In this document: positions 1 through 8,650 of the stretch, in pieces | Layout: every line of letters starts with the position of its first letter | Position numbering within the stretch: the first letter of the stretch is position 1 | Made by a program: the position numbers and the translations under genes | NCBI RefSeq assembly: GCF_003614885.1 | Contig: NZ_QZMS01000007.1 | Coordinates: 62,001 to 126,000, forward strand | Direction: 5' to 3' | DNA from: Photobacterium salinisoli | Lineage (GTDB): Bacteria > Pseudomonadota > Gammaproteobacteria > Enterobacterales > Vibrionaceae | Length of the DNA stretch: 64,000 nucleotides | The notes under the pieces: generated by a model | The model's database searches: none | The model's input: the letters and a program-made list of their open reading frames with translations, nothing else | What the model was told of the DNA's origin: nothing

Positions 1-225
1 GGTTTCCAGGTAAGGTTTGATAGCACTGGTGATACTGCGGCGGATCTCAATCCAGTCACTGATCCCTTTGGTCGCGGTTTTGCTTAAGCTGTCGGCACGG
101 CTAAAAATGCTGTTTTGCGTTTGTTGATAAAGTTGGTTTGCGGCCAGCCATGTCAGCGCGGTTGCCATAACCACGACGGCAGATAAGCTGGCTCCTATGA
201 GTTTTTGCTTTAGGGTCAGTTTCAT
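1..225 (-). CDS. Methyl-accepting chemotaxis protein, N-terminal part (cut by window edge)
   Basis: This is the first 75 codons of a chemoreceptor that runs off the left edge of the window. It starts at ATG 225 with [10 protein letters not shown], followed by one hydrophobic segment (about residues 8-28), the first transmembrane helix of a Cache-type receptor. The start of the periplasmic sensor follows ([16 protein letters not shown]). The same N-terminus, with scattered substitutions, begins the complete receptor at 6130-8013, and the similarity continues upstream of the start (CTCAATGGATGGAAC in both). The two genes are therefore recent paralogues in the same orientation. The ligand cannot be judged because most of the sensor domain is outside the window. 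Confidence 0.93.
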   Translation of the reverse strand, partial: MKLTLKQKLIGASLSAVVVMATALTWLAANQLYQQTQNSIFSRADSLSKTATKGISDWIEIRRSITSAIKPYLET

Positions 226-675
226 GATGAGTCTCAATGGATGGAACAGAAGCTGATATCAATATTATTTACTTTTCATTGCACAAAAATTGTGACAAAT
301 GAAGAAAAACAATACGGAGAATTCTATATAGCTATACGACGGTTGTATATGGAAATTTAACTTTTTAAGGTGACTGATTATTGACGGTTTTTTGGTTAAA
401 AATTTGTCACTTAAGATCACCTGTAGTGAGTACCTGGACATAAAAAGCAAGAAAAAGGACAATATCTTGTTCGGTTGGGTCTCACAGTAGTAACAGCCAA
501 TGTGCCAGAGAGAAAACGTAAAAATAAAACAATATATTATTATCTGTTTTATAGTGATAGAAATAATATTAATTTCATCAGTCTTTAAATGATTGATTTC
601 TATACTCATACCTATTGTTAATGTTTAAAGTGTTTTTAATTCAGGCATTAACTTCATAATTATCAGTAATGCACC
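226..675. other. AT-rich intergenic region upstream of the chemoreceptor and the PP-loop operon
   Basis: About 450 bases separate the divergent receptor and PP-loop operon. The stretch next to the receptor (226 to about 300) resembles 8014-8110 upstream of the second receptor, so it is part of the duplication. The remainder is very AT-rich. A 114-codon minus-strand frame (265-609) has low-complexity, Ile/Phe/Ser-rich composition and no convincing ribosome binding site, and I do not call it a gene. No RNA gene or strong terminator was seen. Confidence 0.6.
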
Positions 676-705
676 TTGTTGACTATTGTTATAGTTGAAT
701 ATAGC
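676..705 (+). promoter_or_regulatory. Candidate sigma-70 promoter of the PP-loop operon
   Basis: TTGTTG (676-681) lies 18 bases before TATAGC (700-705). An alternative -35, TTGACT at 679-684, has a 15-base gap. The element sits about 35 bases ahead of the first ATG with its AAGGAT ribosome binding site. This is pattern matching only. Confidence 0.4.
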
Positions 706-739
706 ATCCGCCTGTTTGGTCATAATCAAGGATGTAACA

Positions 740-1450
740 ATGAGTATAAAGACAAATCATGGATGTGATAAAAAACCGCAACTGGTTATGTTTACCGGGG
801 GCAGAGACAGTACCCTTGCCGCCAGCTATTTAATGCTAAATGGTATTCCGGTTCATTTGTTTACCGCTAATAGTGGTTGCGGGTTACACAGAAAGCTATT
901 GCCTTTACGTGTAGAGGAGTTGAAATACAGATTTGGCGATTTAGTGCTAACGCATGAAGTGGTAGATATCAGTGGTAGTTTCAGAAGTATTGCAATAGAG
1001 AATATTGAAAGCGATTTTGCCAAGTATAAAAAGAACCTGATATTGCTGGGTGAAAAAATGGCGATTCATGCCCACGTGATCGATTATTGCACTCGAAATG
1101 GTATCGATATTATTAATGACGGTATCGTTGAATACCAGAAAGAATTTCCAGAGCAGCGTTTGGTCGCAAAAGAATATTTCGTCGATTATATGAAACGGTT
1201 CGGTATTACCTATAACAGTCCTGTTTATCACATGGCCCAGTCACAAGATGAAGTAAAGTATCGCCTGCTGCAATTAGGACTATCGACAAAATCACTGGAA
1301 GGTGTGTCGATTTTTGGCGATTCAGCCACCATCGCTTCTGATGAAACCATTTTGGAATATCTGGCGGACAAGGAAAGTCTTTGCGATGACATTATTCATT
1401 TTCTGTCAGGTAAACTGAAAAATTATCAAGCATTGAGAAAAGCATCCTGA
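740..1450 (+). CDS. PP-loop ATPase (QueC/asparagine-synthetase-like adenylating enzyme) of unknown substrate
   Basis: A 236-residue soluble protein. The PP-loop that binds ATP is seen as [13 protein letters not shown] near residues 17-29, a variant of the SGGxDS motif in QueC, TilS, GuaA and related enzymes. Such enzymes adenylate a carboxyl or carbonyl group to activate it for attack by ammonia, an amine or sulfur. A Cys/His-bearing stretch (NSGCGLHRK) follows the first strand, but the four-cysteine zinc knuckle of true QueC is absent, so it is probably not a queuosine enzyme. ATG 740 is preferred over the in-frame ATG 695 because AAGGAT lies eight bases ahead. It is the first of four tightly packed genes; the other products (Nudix-HAD, PLP enzyme, exporter) suggest it activates a small-molecule precursor. 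The exact reaction is unknown. Confidence 0.8.
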   Translation: MSIKTNHGCDKKPQLVMFTGGRDSTLAASYLMLNGIPVHLFTANSGCGLHRKLLPLRVEELKYRFGDLVLTHEVVDISGSFRSIAIENIESDFAKYKKNLILLGEKMAIHAHVIDYCTRNGIDIINDGIVEYQKEFPEQRLVAKEYFVDYMKRFGITYNSPVYHMAQSQDEVKYRLLQLGLSTKSLEGVSIFGDSATIASDETILEYLADKESLCDDIIHFLSGKLKNYQALRKAS

Positions 1451-1557
1451 ACGCATTGATACGTTTGTATCTGATATGTTTGACGATGCATTAATGATGT
1501 AAGAGTGCTGTTGATACGGCACTCTTATTGACTTTCGAGAGAAAAGTGACTCTGGAA

Positions 1558-2757
1558 ATGAAAACGATAAAAAAATATGCTGCTGTTATATGCCGAGCCG
1601 GGCAAATTTTGCTGGTCAGGAAAAAAGGGACAGATATGTTTATCTCTCCGGGCGGTAAACCCGAAGACGGTGAAACGAAAAAAGCGTGCCTTGAACGGGA
1701 GTTAAACGAAGAGCTCGGCGTAGAGCTGGTGAGCGCTGAATATTTTGGCACATTTACTCGAAAAAGTGCTTTTGAAGACACTTTGGTAGAGATTGAAGTA
1801 GATATTGTAAAGATATTCGGTCAGCCGAAACCATGTTCTGAAATTGAAGAAATAGCCTGGATGGATGGAGAACACCTGGAAAATGGCGTCGCGATAGGCA
1901 GTGTTTTTGCTATTGATGTTATTCCTTCTCTGATCAGAAATGGGTTAGTCAGGAAGTCTGGGAAGAAAATCAATAACGATCTTCCTAATATGCTGGTGTT
2001 TGATATTGATGGCACTATTGCTGACGGCGGAATTGTCAGTGACAAAATGAAAGCTGCCCTCCAGACAATCAAAGATGGGTCATCATCCCGTCTGGCATTT
2101 GCGACATCCCGAGCTCCCAGGGGGGCGAGAAAAGCATTAGGCAATCTGAGCCGTGAAGTCCCTGTCATCTGCTGCAATGGTTCAGTCATTCTAGATGAAA
2201 TGCATCAGCAGACGCTTGTGTCCGGTTTGTCGCAAAAAGACGTGAATACCATAGTTCAGTTTCTCGATGAAATGAAGGTAAGCTATTTTCTCGAGTACGG
2301 GGATAAGTTTGCAATGCAGGGTGATGAGTCCTTGTTCCCGGAAATGCTTGCCTACGAGGATAAACTGACATTGGATAAAGCGAGTTCGAGCTGGGATCTG
2401 GGTGTGATAAAAATATCTTGCCGATCAGAGAATATTCAGAAGAAACTCATGCCCTTGTATAAAAGTATCAGTGATGGTATCGCATTTAACTTTCATGGTG
2501 ATGATACAGCTGAGTTGAATTGCGATTTCACAGACAAATATAAAGCGCTGAATCTCATCAGCGGAATTAGCCATTATAACCTTATCTGCTTTGGCAATGA
2601 TGACAATGATTTTACGTTGTTATCGAATGCTTCTGAAGGTTATGTCATCGGTAATGAGTTGCTCGGATTAGAAAGTAGCATGAATGTATCACGCTTGGTC
2701 CGAAATGATGATGATATCATTGATAAAATACGACTGTATTTAGCGGGCAATGAATAA
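1558..2757 (+). CDS. Nudix hydrolase-HAD phosphatase fusion protein
   Basis: A 399-residue two-domain hydrolase. The N-terminal Nudix domain (about 1-130) has the Nudix box beginning GGKPEDGE at residue 32 and ending RELNEELG (47-54), so the catalytic REx(x)EE residues are intact. The C-terminal domain (about 140-399) is a Cof-type HAD phosphatase, with DIDGT at 149-153 (nucleophile and acid), a mid-domain FATSR and a GNDDND metal motif near the end. Nudix enzymes cleave nucleoside diphosphates linked to another moiety; HAD enzymes remove phosphate. Together they could take an NDP-linked or pyrophosphorylated intermediate to a dephosphorylated product (inference). ATG 1558 is chosen; GTG 1546 and TTG 1528 are in-frame alternatives. 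The 3' end overlaps the next gene by 8 bases, which implies translational coupling. Confidence 0.85.
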   Translation: MKTIKKYAAVICRAGQILLVRKKGTDMFISPGGKPEDGETKKACLERELNEELGVELVSAEYFGTFTRKSAFEDTLVEIEVDIVKIFGQPKPCSEIEEIAWMDGEHLENGVAIGSVFAIDVIPSLIRNGLVRKSGKKINNDLPNMLVFDIDGTIADGGIVSDKMKAALQTIKDGSSSRLAFATSRAPRGARKALGNLSREVPVICCNGSVILDEMHQQTLVSGLSQKDVNTIVQFLDEMKVSYFLEYGDKFAMQGDESLFPEMLAYEDKLTLDKASSSWDLGVIKISCRSENIQKKLMPLYKSISDGIAFNFHGDDTAELNCDFTDKYKALNLISGISHYNLICFGNDDNDFTLLSNASEGYVIGNELLGLESSMNVSRLVRNDDDIIDKIRLYLAGNE

Positions 2758-3706
2758 AGTGACCAAGCCAAGAATGTTAGTTGATTCTTCATCGATACAC
2801 CCTGATCTCGTCAAGGCTCTTGGCCCGGGAATGGAAGGGAAAGCATACTATAAGTCCTATTACCGACTGAAATTGGATGTTCAGGAAAAACTGAGAAACA
2901 TGTACTGCCCTGAACATGATTTATTTATGTTCACTAATACCACGAATAGTCTGGTCAACTTTTTATTTGCCTGCCAGTTAAATAAGGTTAGCGTCAATAT
3001 TGATTTTGCTGATGAACAGCATTACCCGCAATACCAGTCTTTATTTCAATTATTCTCTGAAGGGAATATAAGCGGTAGGCAACCTGAGATACAACTGGTG
3101 ACACACCTGTCTCCGGTTACAGGTAATCTTATTGATTTAGGTCAGTTGCATGGCCATTCAATACTGGCTGTGGACGGTGCGCAGTCATTTGCGACCGTGC
3201 ACCATAGCGATCTGATCAAACACTCGGATGTTTTCTTTGCGCCTCTTCATAAGCATGCCGGGCTGCATATCGGTATTGCTTTGCTGGCTGTCAAGAAATC
3301 ACATCCGCTAAATCAACTGCTCAGTAAGACCTTAGACACAGCCAGTAACGGTGCCCGTTCATTACGGGACTTGATGGCGCTGGACAAACGGCTGTCCTCC
3401 GCTCATCCGCAATGTTTCAATAATGCTTTTATCCACATCTCACCCGCCATTGAGGCGCTGCTAAATCGTAATGGTGTAACAGTGATTTCTGCCGGGAAAA
3501 GCCACATGGTGGTACTTGAGTGTCAGTCGCCGGTGTTAAGACAAAAGCTGGCGGCATTGTTTTCATGTAAGCCAATTAAAAATACACATAGGCTGCGTAT
3601 TTCAGTCTGTCATATGACGGATAACATGCGCGGCAATGTCGATTTTTCTGAGGCGTTTTATCAGTCGCTCCGGTTAATATTTGATGAGGATAACCATGCT
3701 AAATAA
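2750..3706 (+). CDS. Fold-type-I PLP-dependent enzyme, class-V aminotransferase-like, short form
   Basis: A 318-residue protein, shorter than the roughly 370-400 of standard cysteine desulfurases and class-V aminotransferases. The PLP-site pattern is visible: VDGAQ (about 141-145, Asp for the pyridine nitrogen) and, about 25 residues later, an HK pair in PLHKHAG whose Lys (about 168) is the likely Schiff-base lysine. An upstream TNTTNSLVNF resembles the phosphate-binding turn. No cysteine-desulfurase catalytic Cys loop is obvious. It could be an aminotransferase, lyase or decarboxylase acting on an amino acid or amino sugar. It overlaps the Nudix-HAD gene by 8 bases and the exporter gene by 11, so it sits in the middle of one operon. 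The substrate is unknown. Confidence 0.78.
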   Translation: MNKVTKPRMLVDSSSIHPDLVKALGPGMEGKAYYKSYYRLKLDVQEKLRNMYCPEHDLFMFTNTTNSLVNFLFACQLNKVSVNIDFADEQHYPQYQSLFQLFSEGNISGRQPEIQLVTHLSPVTGNLIDLGQLHGHSILAVDGAQSFATVHHSDLIKHSDVFFAPLHKHAGLHIGIALLAVKKSHPLNQLLSKTLDTASNGARSLRDLMALDKRLSSAHPQCFNNAFIHISPAIEALLNRNGVTVISAGKSHMVVLECQSPVLRQKLAALFSCKPIKNTHRLRISVCHMTDNMRGNVDFSEAFYQSLRLIFDEDNHAK

Positions 3707-4559
3707 AGGGCGCCATTTAGGGGTTCTGCTTGCCGCTTTCAGCTTTCTGATGTTCAGTGTTATGGATGCATTGGGTAAACAGCTCTCTTCAGACTACAGT
3801 TTTGCCCAAATTACCTTTTTCAGCTCTGTATTCAGTCTGATCCCCATTATATTCATGTTAAATGGCAACAGTCTTTCATCAGTACTGGTAACCACGCAGT
3901 ACAGATACCATCTCGCTCGTGGGATCATTATTCTCGCCATGCGGTTTTCAGCGTTATTTGCCTTTAGCCAAATGGATTTTGCTGACACTTTTTCAATCAT
4001 TTTAACCGGTCCGTTACTGCTTTGCCTGCTATCACCGGTTTTTCTTGCTGAACGCATTTCTGTCTATCAGCTGCTGTGCGTGTGCCTCGGGTTTGCAGGA
4101 ACGATAGTCGTGCTCCGCCCGGGAATGGTGACGTTTAATCTTGGTGTACTTGGTGCCTTAGCGGCTGCCCTTTGCTTTGCTCTGAATACTATCGTGATGA
4201 GAAAGATGGGGCCAAAAGAAAGCCCGGCTGCTGTCCTGTTTTATGGCATGTTGTTTAATATTCTGGCCTCCGGGTTGCTGCTGACCAACAGTTTTACTGT
4301 ACCTACGTGGAGCGATCTGGGATTGTTCATTCTTTGTGGCCTCAGTGCCGGGCTTGCGCAGTTGTGCATTTTCCTTGCATTGAAAAGGGTATCGGCTTCA
4401 GTCACAGGTATGATGCAGTATACCTGTATCGTATGGGCTGGCGTGATTGGTTATATCGTATGGGATGATATCCCTGATAATTTTGTTATTTTGGGGTCAT
4501 TACTGATTGTTATCAGTGGCTTAATGAATATTCGGCATGCGACGAGACAGGTGGCTTAA
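3696..4559 (+). CDS. DMT-superfamily (EamA) exporter
   Basis: A 287-residue polytopic inner-membrane protein with about ten hydrophobic helices in two EamA repeats, the usual size and layout for drug/metabolite transporters such as RhaT or YdcZ relatives. The motif-like segment FLAERISVYQLLCVCLGFAG closes the first repeat. ATG 3696 follows a GAGGA ribosome binding site and overlaps the PLP-enzyme gene by 11 bases; an upstream in-frame TTG at 3681 is less likely. As the last gene of the four-gene operon it probably exports the compound made by the preceding enzymes, or protects the cell from it. Family members carry amino acids, nucleosides and other small solutes, so the cargo cannot be deduced. 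Confidence 0.85.
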   Translation: MLNKGRHLGVLLAAFSFLMFSVMDALGKQLSSDYSFAQITFFSSVFSLIPIIFMLNGNSLSSVLVTTQYRYHLARGIIILAMRFSALFAFSQMDFADTFSIILTGPLLLCLLSPVFLAERISVYQLLCVCLGFAGTIVVLRPGMVTFNLGVLGALAAALCFALNTIVMRKMGPKESPAAVLFYGMLFNILASGLLLTNSFTVPTWSDLGLFILCGLSAGLAQLCIFLALKRVSASVTGMMQYTCIVWAGVIGYIVWDDIPDNFVILGSLLIVISGLMNIRHATRQVA

Positions 4560-4616
4560 CTGGCGAAGCACCAGTAGGTGGTATCAGGATAAGTCTCTGG
4601 AGTATTAATTGCATAT

Positions 4617-4656
4617 GGATGTTTAGACGTCTGGATGTTGACACGTTTGGATGTAA
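4617..4656 (+). promoter_or_regulatory. Tandem MetJ boxes (methionine repressor operator)
   Basis: Five contiguous 8-base units: GGATGTTT, AGACGTCT, GGATGTTG, ACACGTTT and GGATGTAA. The second is a perfect MetJ box (AGACGTCT) and the others keep four to six of eight positions. MetJ with S-adenosylmethionine binds cooperatively to such tandem arrays. The array lies 45 bases before the NhaC-type transporter, which is strong contextual evidence for methionine repression of that gene. Confidence 0.85.
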
Positions 4657-4701
4657 GTTTTAGGCTATGCGACCAATTCGAAACAATGCCCTGTAGAGAT
4701 A

Positions 4702-6066
4702 ATGTTGCACGCCAATCCACACACACTTTCAGATTCGCCGTCTCCTTCCGCGCTGGCACTGTTGCCTTTGGCGGTTTTCCTGTCTCTCTTTATCGGTGTG
4801 GGCAGCTATCTGACCTGGCAGGGGGTCGATTTTGCCTTCTACCAGTTACCGGCACCGGTTGCGGCTCTGCCTGCCATCCTGGTGGCTATTGTGCTGAGCA
4901 AAGATGCGCTCAACAAAACTATCGAAGATTTCATGCGTGGTGTGGGTCACAGTGACATCATAGCTATGTGCATGATTTATCTGCTGGCTGGTGCGTTTGC
5001 AGCCGTCGCGAAAGCCACGGGAGGAGTGGATGCAACCGTCAATCTCGGTCTGTCTTTATTACCCCCCAGCCTGATCTTGCCGGGTATTTTTGTCATCGCT
5101 GCCTTTATTGCTACGGCAATGGGAACTTCAATGGGCACAATTGCTGCGGTAGCGCCGGTGGCATTGGGCATTGCTGATACAGCCGATCTGGATATTGCTT
5201 TGACTGCCGGTGTCGTGTTGAGTGGTGCCATGTTTGGCGATAATTTGTCGATTATCTCTGATACCACTATCGCCGCGACTCGCTCTCAGGGCTGTGCAAT
5301 GCGCGATAAGTTCCGCGAGAACATCGCCATTGCGTTGCCAGCTGCACTGGCGGCCATCTTGCTGTTTCTTTTCCACTCCACACCCTCTGATGCACCGACT
5401 GTCACCAGCATCGAATGGCTGAAGGTTTTGCCTTATGTCACCATCCTGGTACTTGCTGTATCTGGCGTGAATGTCTTTGTCGTACTGAGCCTGGGTATTA
5501 TTCTGGCTGGCGGTGTGGGTTTGAGCTCGGTGTCTGATTACAGTCTGGCCAGCTGGAGCAAAGATATCTATGCCGGGTTTGGTAACATGCAGGAAATCTT
5601 CCTGCTATCCCTGCTGATAGGCGGTATGAGTGAGCTGATGCGCCGTCAGGGAGGCCTGGCATTTCTGACGCTGTTAGTCAGTAAACTGATCAGCGGTTTC
5701 GGTAAAAAAACGGACGGTGAGCAATCGCAAAAAGCGAGCGAAATGGGTATTGCAGGACTGGTCAGCCTGACCAATGTTTGCACCGCCAATAACACAGTAG
5801 CCATTATCGTCGCAGGCGGCGTTGCCCGTGAACTGGCAGAACAAAATGCCGTTACGCCACGCCGTTCTGCCAGCTTACTGGACATATTTTCATGTGTTAT
5901 CCAGGGCGTGCTTCCTTATGGTGCGCAGGCGCTTTTGCTGGGTTCGGTATTCGGGCTGTCGCCACTCGCGGTTGTCAGCCATTCCTATTACTGTTTCTTT
6001 CTGGCGGCCAGTGCACTGATAGCGATATTTATAAAGCACCAGCAAACGAGAACAGCGGTAGCTTAA
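4702..6066 (+). CDS. metT: NhaC-superfamily transporter, likely methionine transporter MetT
   Basis: A 454-residue integral membrane protein with roughly twelve hydrophobic helices and typical NhaC-family motifs (GDNLSIISDTTIAAT, MGTSMGTIAAVAPVA, TNVCTANNTVAIIV). By sequence alone it would be called a Na+/H+ antiporter. The tandem MetJ boxes immediately upstream point instead to MetT, the NhaC-superfamily member that comparative genomics assigned to methionine uptake under MetJ or S-box control. ATG 4702 has GAGAT just upstream, though the spacing is short. It is followed by a strong bidirectional terminator shared with the convergent chemoreceptor. It is probably transcribed apart from the preceding four-gene operon because it has its own operator. 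Confidence 0.82.
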   Translation: MLHANPHTLSDSPSPSALALLPLAVFLSLFIGVGSYLTWQGVDFAFYQLPAPVAALPAILVAIVLSKDALNKTIEDFMRGVGHSDIIAMCMIYLLAGAFAAVAKATGGVDATVNLGLSLLPPSLILPGIFVIAAFIATAMGTSMGTIAAVAPVALGIADTADLDIALTAGVVLSGAMFGDNLSIISDTTIAATRSQGCAMRDKFRENIAIALPAALAAILLFLFHSTPSDAPTVTSIEWLKVLPYVTILVLAVSGVNVFVVLSLGIILAGGVGLSSVSDYSLASWSKDIYAGFGNMQEIFLLSLLIGGMSELMRRQGGLAFLTLLVSKLISGFGKKTDGEQSQKASEMGIAGLVSLTNVCTANNTVAIIVAGGVARELAEQNAVTPRRSASLLDIFSCVIQGVLPYGAQALLLGSVFGLSPLAVVSHSYYCFFLAASALIAIFIKHQQTRTAVA

Positions 6067-6082
6067 CCGGCACTCCAGGCTG

Positions 6083-6109
6083 AAAAACACCCCAGTTCGG
6101 GGTGTTTTT
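6083..6109. terminator. Bidirectional intrinsic terminator
   Basis: A perfect stem AAAAACACCCC / GGGGTGTTTTT closes a short loop and provides an A-run on one side and a T-run on the other. It separates metT from the convergent chemoreceptor gene. Confidence 0.9.
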
Positions 6110-6129
6110 CAAAGCAACAGAGTCAATGA

Positions 6130-8013
6130 CTACAGTTTAAAGCGGCTGATTTCCTGTTGTAACTCGTGCGACAGTTCAGACAACTGCGCTGCCTGTTGTG
6201 CCGCTACACCCGCTTCCTGAGCCAGATCGTTAGAAACGTCGCGGATACTCTCAGTATTCCGGGTGATTTCTGAGGTCACAGAGGATTGCTCTTCCGCAGC
6301 CGATGCAATCTGCGTGGCCATATCACTGATATTGGTAACCGCAGAAATTATCTGTGCCAGGCTGGCCGAGGCAGAATTAGCATCATCCACACTGGTTTCC
6401 GCCAGACGACGACTGTCACTCATTATACCGACGGCACTGCCAGTTGTTTTTTGCAGGGTTTCAATCATTTGCTGAATTTCCTGTGTCGACGCATGTGTGC
6501 GTTGGCTCAGAACGCGCACTTCATCGGCAACCACGGCAAAACCACGGCCCTGTTCTCCGGCACGGGCCGCTTCAATCGCAGCATTCAATGCCAGCAGGTT
6601 GGTCTGCTCAGCGATGTTTTGAATGGTTGACAGAATCGTGGTGATGCTCTGTGAGTGATGATTCAGTTCACTAATGACGTCTGTTGCCGTTTCAACTTCG
6701 CGGGCCAGACTGGTGGTTGAACTCTGACTCTGATCGACTTGCTCGGCACCATGCTGTGCAGCCTCAACGGTCTCTGCCGATGTTTTGGCCGTATTATCAG
6801 CATTGCCGGCGATTTCCTGTGTGGCTGCAGCCATTTCGTTTATGGCGGTCGCAACCATGTTGATTTCATCCTGCTGGTGGCGAATGCGGGTGCTGCGCTC
6901 TTCCGCCTGAGAAGCTGTCTGATGTGCCTGAGAGTTCAGTGACTGAGACACATCCCGCAGGCGCATTACCATGCCGTGCATGTTGCCGACAAAGCGGTTG
7001 AAATTATGGGCCAGCTGGCCGACTTCATCATCGCTGCGCGGCTCCAGACGCTGGGTCAGATCGCCTTCACCCGTCGCAATTTCAGCCAGTGCTTCAGACA
7101 CCCGGCCCAGATCACGAAACAGGTAACCGACCAGCCAGGCCACAGCTGCCAGCACAGCCAGCGTAATCACGATTGACGCAAAGATCAGCCGGGTCAGCAG
7201 CTCGCTCTGGCTGGCTTCTTCTGTCGCTTTGTCCAGTTCCAGACCTAAAATCCACGGAGTACCAGGGACATCGGTAAAGTAGAGCAGCTTCTCTTTACCT
7301 TTGATGGTTTCATTGACAAGGGTCCGGGTGCTGACCGCTTGATGAATGATGCTCATGCTTAATGCTGAATCGTATTGGCTGATGGATTTAAGCAGTAACG
7401 CTTTGTTTGGATGCGCTAAAAATGTGTTGTCCTGAGTATTGAGCAGCATCGCATAAGCATTATCACCGGCATCCAGGCTGATCACATCCGAAATCATCTG
7501 ATCAATCAGAACATCAGAGCCGATGACAGCAACCAACTGCCCATTTTGCTTCACAGGTTGAGCTAGTGTCACCATAGGTGCATTGGTAATCGCATCCAGA
7601 TAGGCAGTGGTAATGATTGGTTGATCTGCTTTTTGAGCATCAATGTACCAAGGGCGGACGCGGGGATCATAGCCAGCGCGGTTGCGCTCCGGATTAGAAC
7701 GAACCATGTCTCCGGCGGGCGTACCGAAGTAGGTTAAATCAAAGTTGCCGGCATCCCGTGCCTGTTGCAGGTAAGGAACAGGTTCTGCAGCGGTTACATA
7801 AGGTTTGACGGCACTGGTAATATCACGTCGGATATTAATCCAGTCACTGATCCCTTTGGTTGCTGTTTTGCTCAGGCTGTCAGCCCGGTCAAAAATACTG
7901 TTTTGGGTTTGTTCATGAAGTTGGCTTGCAGCCAGCCAGGTCAGAGCGGTAGCCATAACTACAACGGCAGATAAGCTGGCGGCTATGAGTTTTTGTTTTA
8001 GGGTTAGTTTCAT
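6130..8013 (-). CDS. Methyl-accepting chemotaxis protein with dCache sensor
   Basis: A 627-residue transmembrane chemoreceptor. Order: N-terminal helix (about 8-28), long periplasmic double-Cache sensor with a ligand-pocket-like [10 protein letters not shown], second transmembrane helix (about 280-300), HAMP linker ([12 protein letters not shown] region), then the cytoplasmic signalling coiled coil with the conserved hairpin [20 protein letters not shown]. Cache sensors of the PWY type often bind amino acids or other carboxylates. The start is ATG 8013 (MKLTLKQKL); an upward extension to 8115 lacks a ribosome binding site and would bury the membrane anchor. No C-terminal CheR-docking pentapeptide is seen (ends EISRFKL). 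It is a paralogue of the receptor at 1-225. Confidence 0.95.
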   Translation of the reverse strand: MKLTLKQKLIAASLSAVVVMATALTWLAASQLHEQTQNSIFDRADSLSKTATKGISDWINIRRDITSAVKPYVTAAEPVPYLQQARDAGNFDLTYFGTPAGDMVRSNPERNRAGYDPRVRPWYIDAQKADQPIITTAYLDAITNAPMVTLAQPVKQNGQLVAVIGSDVLIDQMISDVISLDAGDNAYAMLLNTQDNTFLAHPNKALLLKSISQYDSALSMSIIHQAVSTRTLVNETIKGKEKLLYFTDVPGTPWILGLELDKATEEASQSELLTRLIFASIVITLAVLAAVAWLVGYLFRDLGRVSEALAEIATGEGDLTQRLEPRSDDEVGQLAHNFNRFVGNMHGMVMRLRDVSQSLNSQAHQTASQAEERSTRIRHQQDEINMVATAINEMAAATQEIAGNADNTAKTSAETVEAAQHGAEQVDQSQSSTTSLAREVETATDVISELNHHSQSITTILSTIQNIAEQTNLLALNAAIEAARAGEQGRGFAVVADEVRVLSQRTHASTQEIQQMIETLQKTTGSAVGIMSDSRRLAETSVDDANSASASLAQIISAVTNISDMATQIASAAEEQSSVTSEITRNTESIRDVSNDLAQEAGVAAQQAAQLSELSHELQQEISRFKL

Positions 8014-8626
8014 GAGTGGTCTCAATGGATGGAACGGAATCTGATTACCATGTTCTCTCATCATGTTGCATGAAAATGTGAAAGATGAGGCAGGGAAAAC
8101 AACATTAGAACTCAATATCTTTAAACGACGGCTAGATCCATAAACTTAAACATTAGGTGTGACTAATGTTATCGTTTTTTGGATTAAAAGTTTGCCTAGT
8201 AAGTTTAAATTCTAAATATTTAATTCAATATCTTGGTTGGTGGTCTTTTTTGTGAATAAAAAACGGTTTAAACATTGTCGTGTTATTTAAAGATGTGGTG
8301 TACGGAAAAGGGGGCGCGATGTCTGGAAACTTATGTTTTTGGAGTGTTGACCGTGTTTCCTTAGATAGAAGGTATTTTATCAACTATTTCGTAATGTCAT
8401 GATGCCGGGATGCGCATGCTATCTCGGATATCAGTGTTTGAATCAGATACTGAAAGTCGCGTTTTCTGATATGAACTTGGTGTATGTCATTCAAAAATAA
8501 AAATGATATCGATTGCATAGTGATCCAATTAACACTATGGTGAAATCGCCTGCCACCTCGCATTTGATTACTTTACACTGAGCGCTGTTTTTGGCCACAG
8601 CCACCGCCAAGGAAAGGAGGTGAGCC
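8014..8626. other. Intergenic region between chemoreceptor and 5'-nucleotidase
   Basis: About 610 AT-rich bases between divergent genes. The part next to the receptor (8014-8110) matches the leader of the paralogous receptor at 226-300. Close to the nucleotidase there is a small stem TTGGC/GCCAA (8591-8611). I see no longer ORF and no tRNA or other recognisable RNA gene here. Confidence 0.5.
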
Positions 8627-8650
8627 ATGAGAGTTGACTGTGTAAGGTGA
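8627..8650 (+). CDS. Seven-residue upstream ORF (leader peptide MRVDCVR)
   Basis: ATG 8627 is preceded by AAGGAGGTGA, one of the best ribosome binding sites in the window, and opens a seven-codon frame (MRVDCVR) ending TGA at 8648-8650. The last bases of the mini-ORF, AAGGTGA, are also the ribosome binding site of the nucleotidase gene, which starts four bases after the stop codon. The arrangement fits translational coupling or a regulatory leader. No protein function is implied. Confidence 0.5.
   Translation: MRVDCVR

Noticed and set aside
265-609. 114-codon minus-strand frame in the AT-rich region upstream of the first chemoreceptor
   Set aside because: Low-complexity Ile/Phe/Ser composition, no ribosome binding site, and it overlaps promoter regions of both flanking genes.
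740-4559. Anti-phage defence island
   Set aside because: No nuclease, reverse transcriptase, toxin or other defence family; the enzymes look biosynthetic.
4702-6066. Annotation as a plain Na+/H+ antiporter
   Set aside because: The tandem MetJ boxes directly upstream make a methionine transporter (MetT) the better reading.
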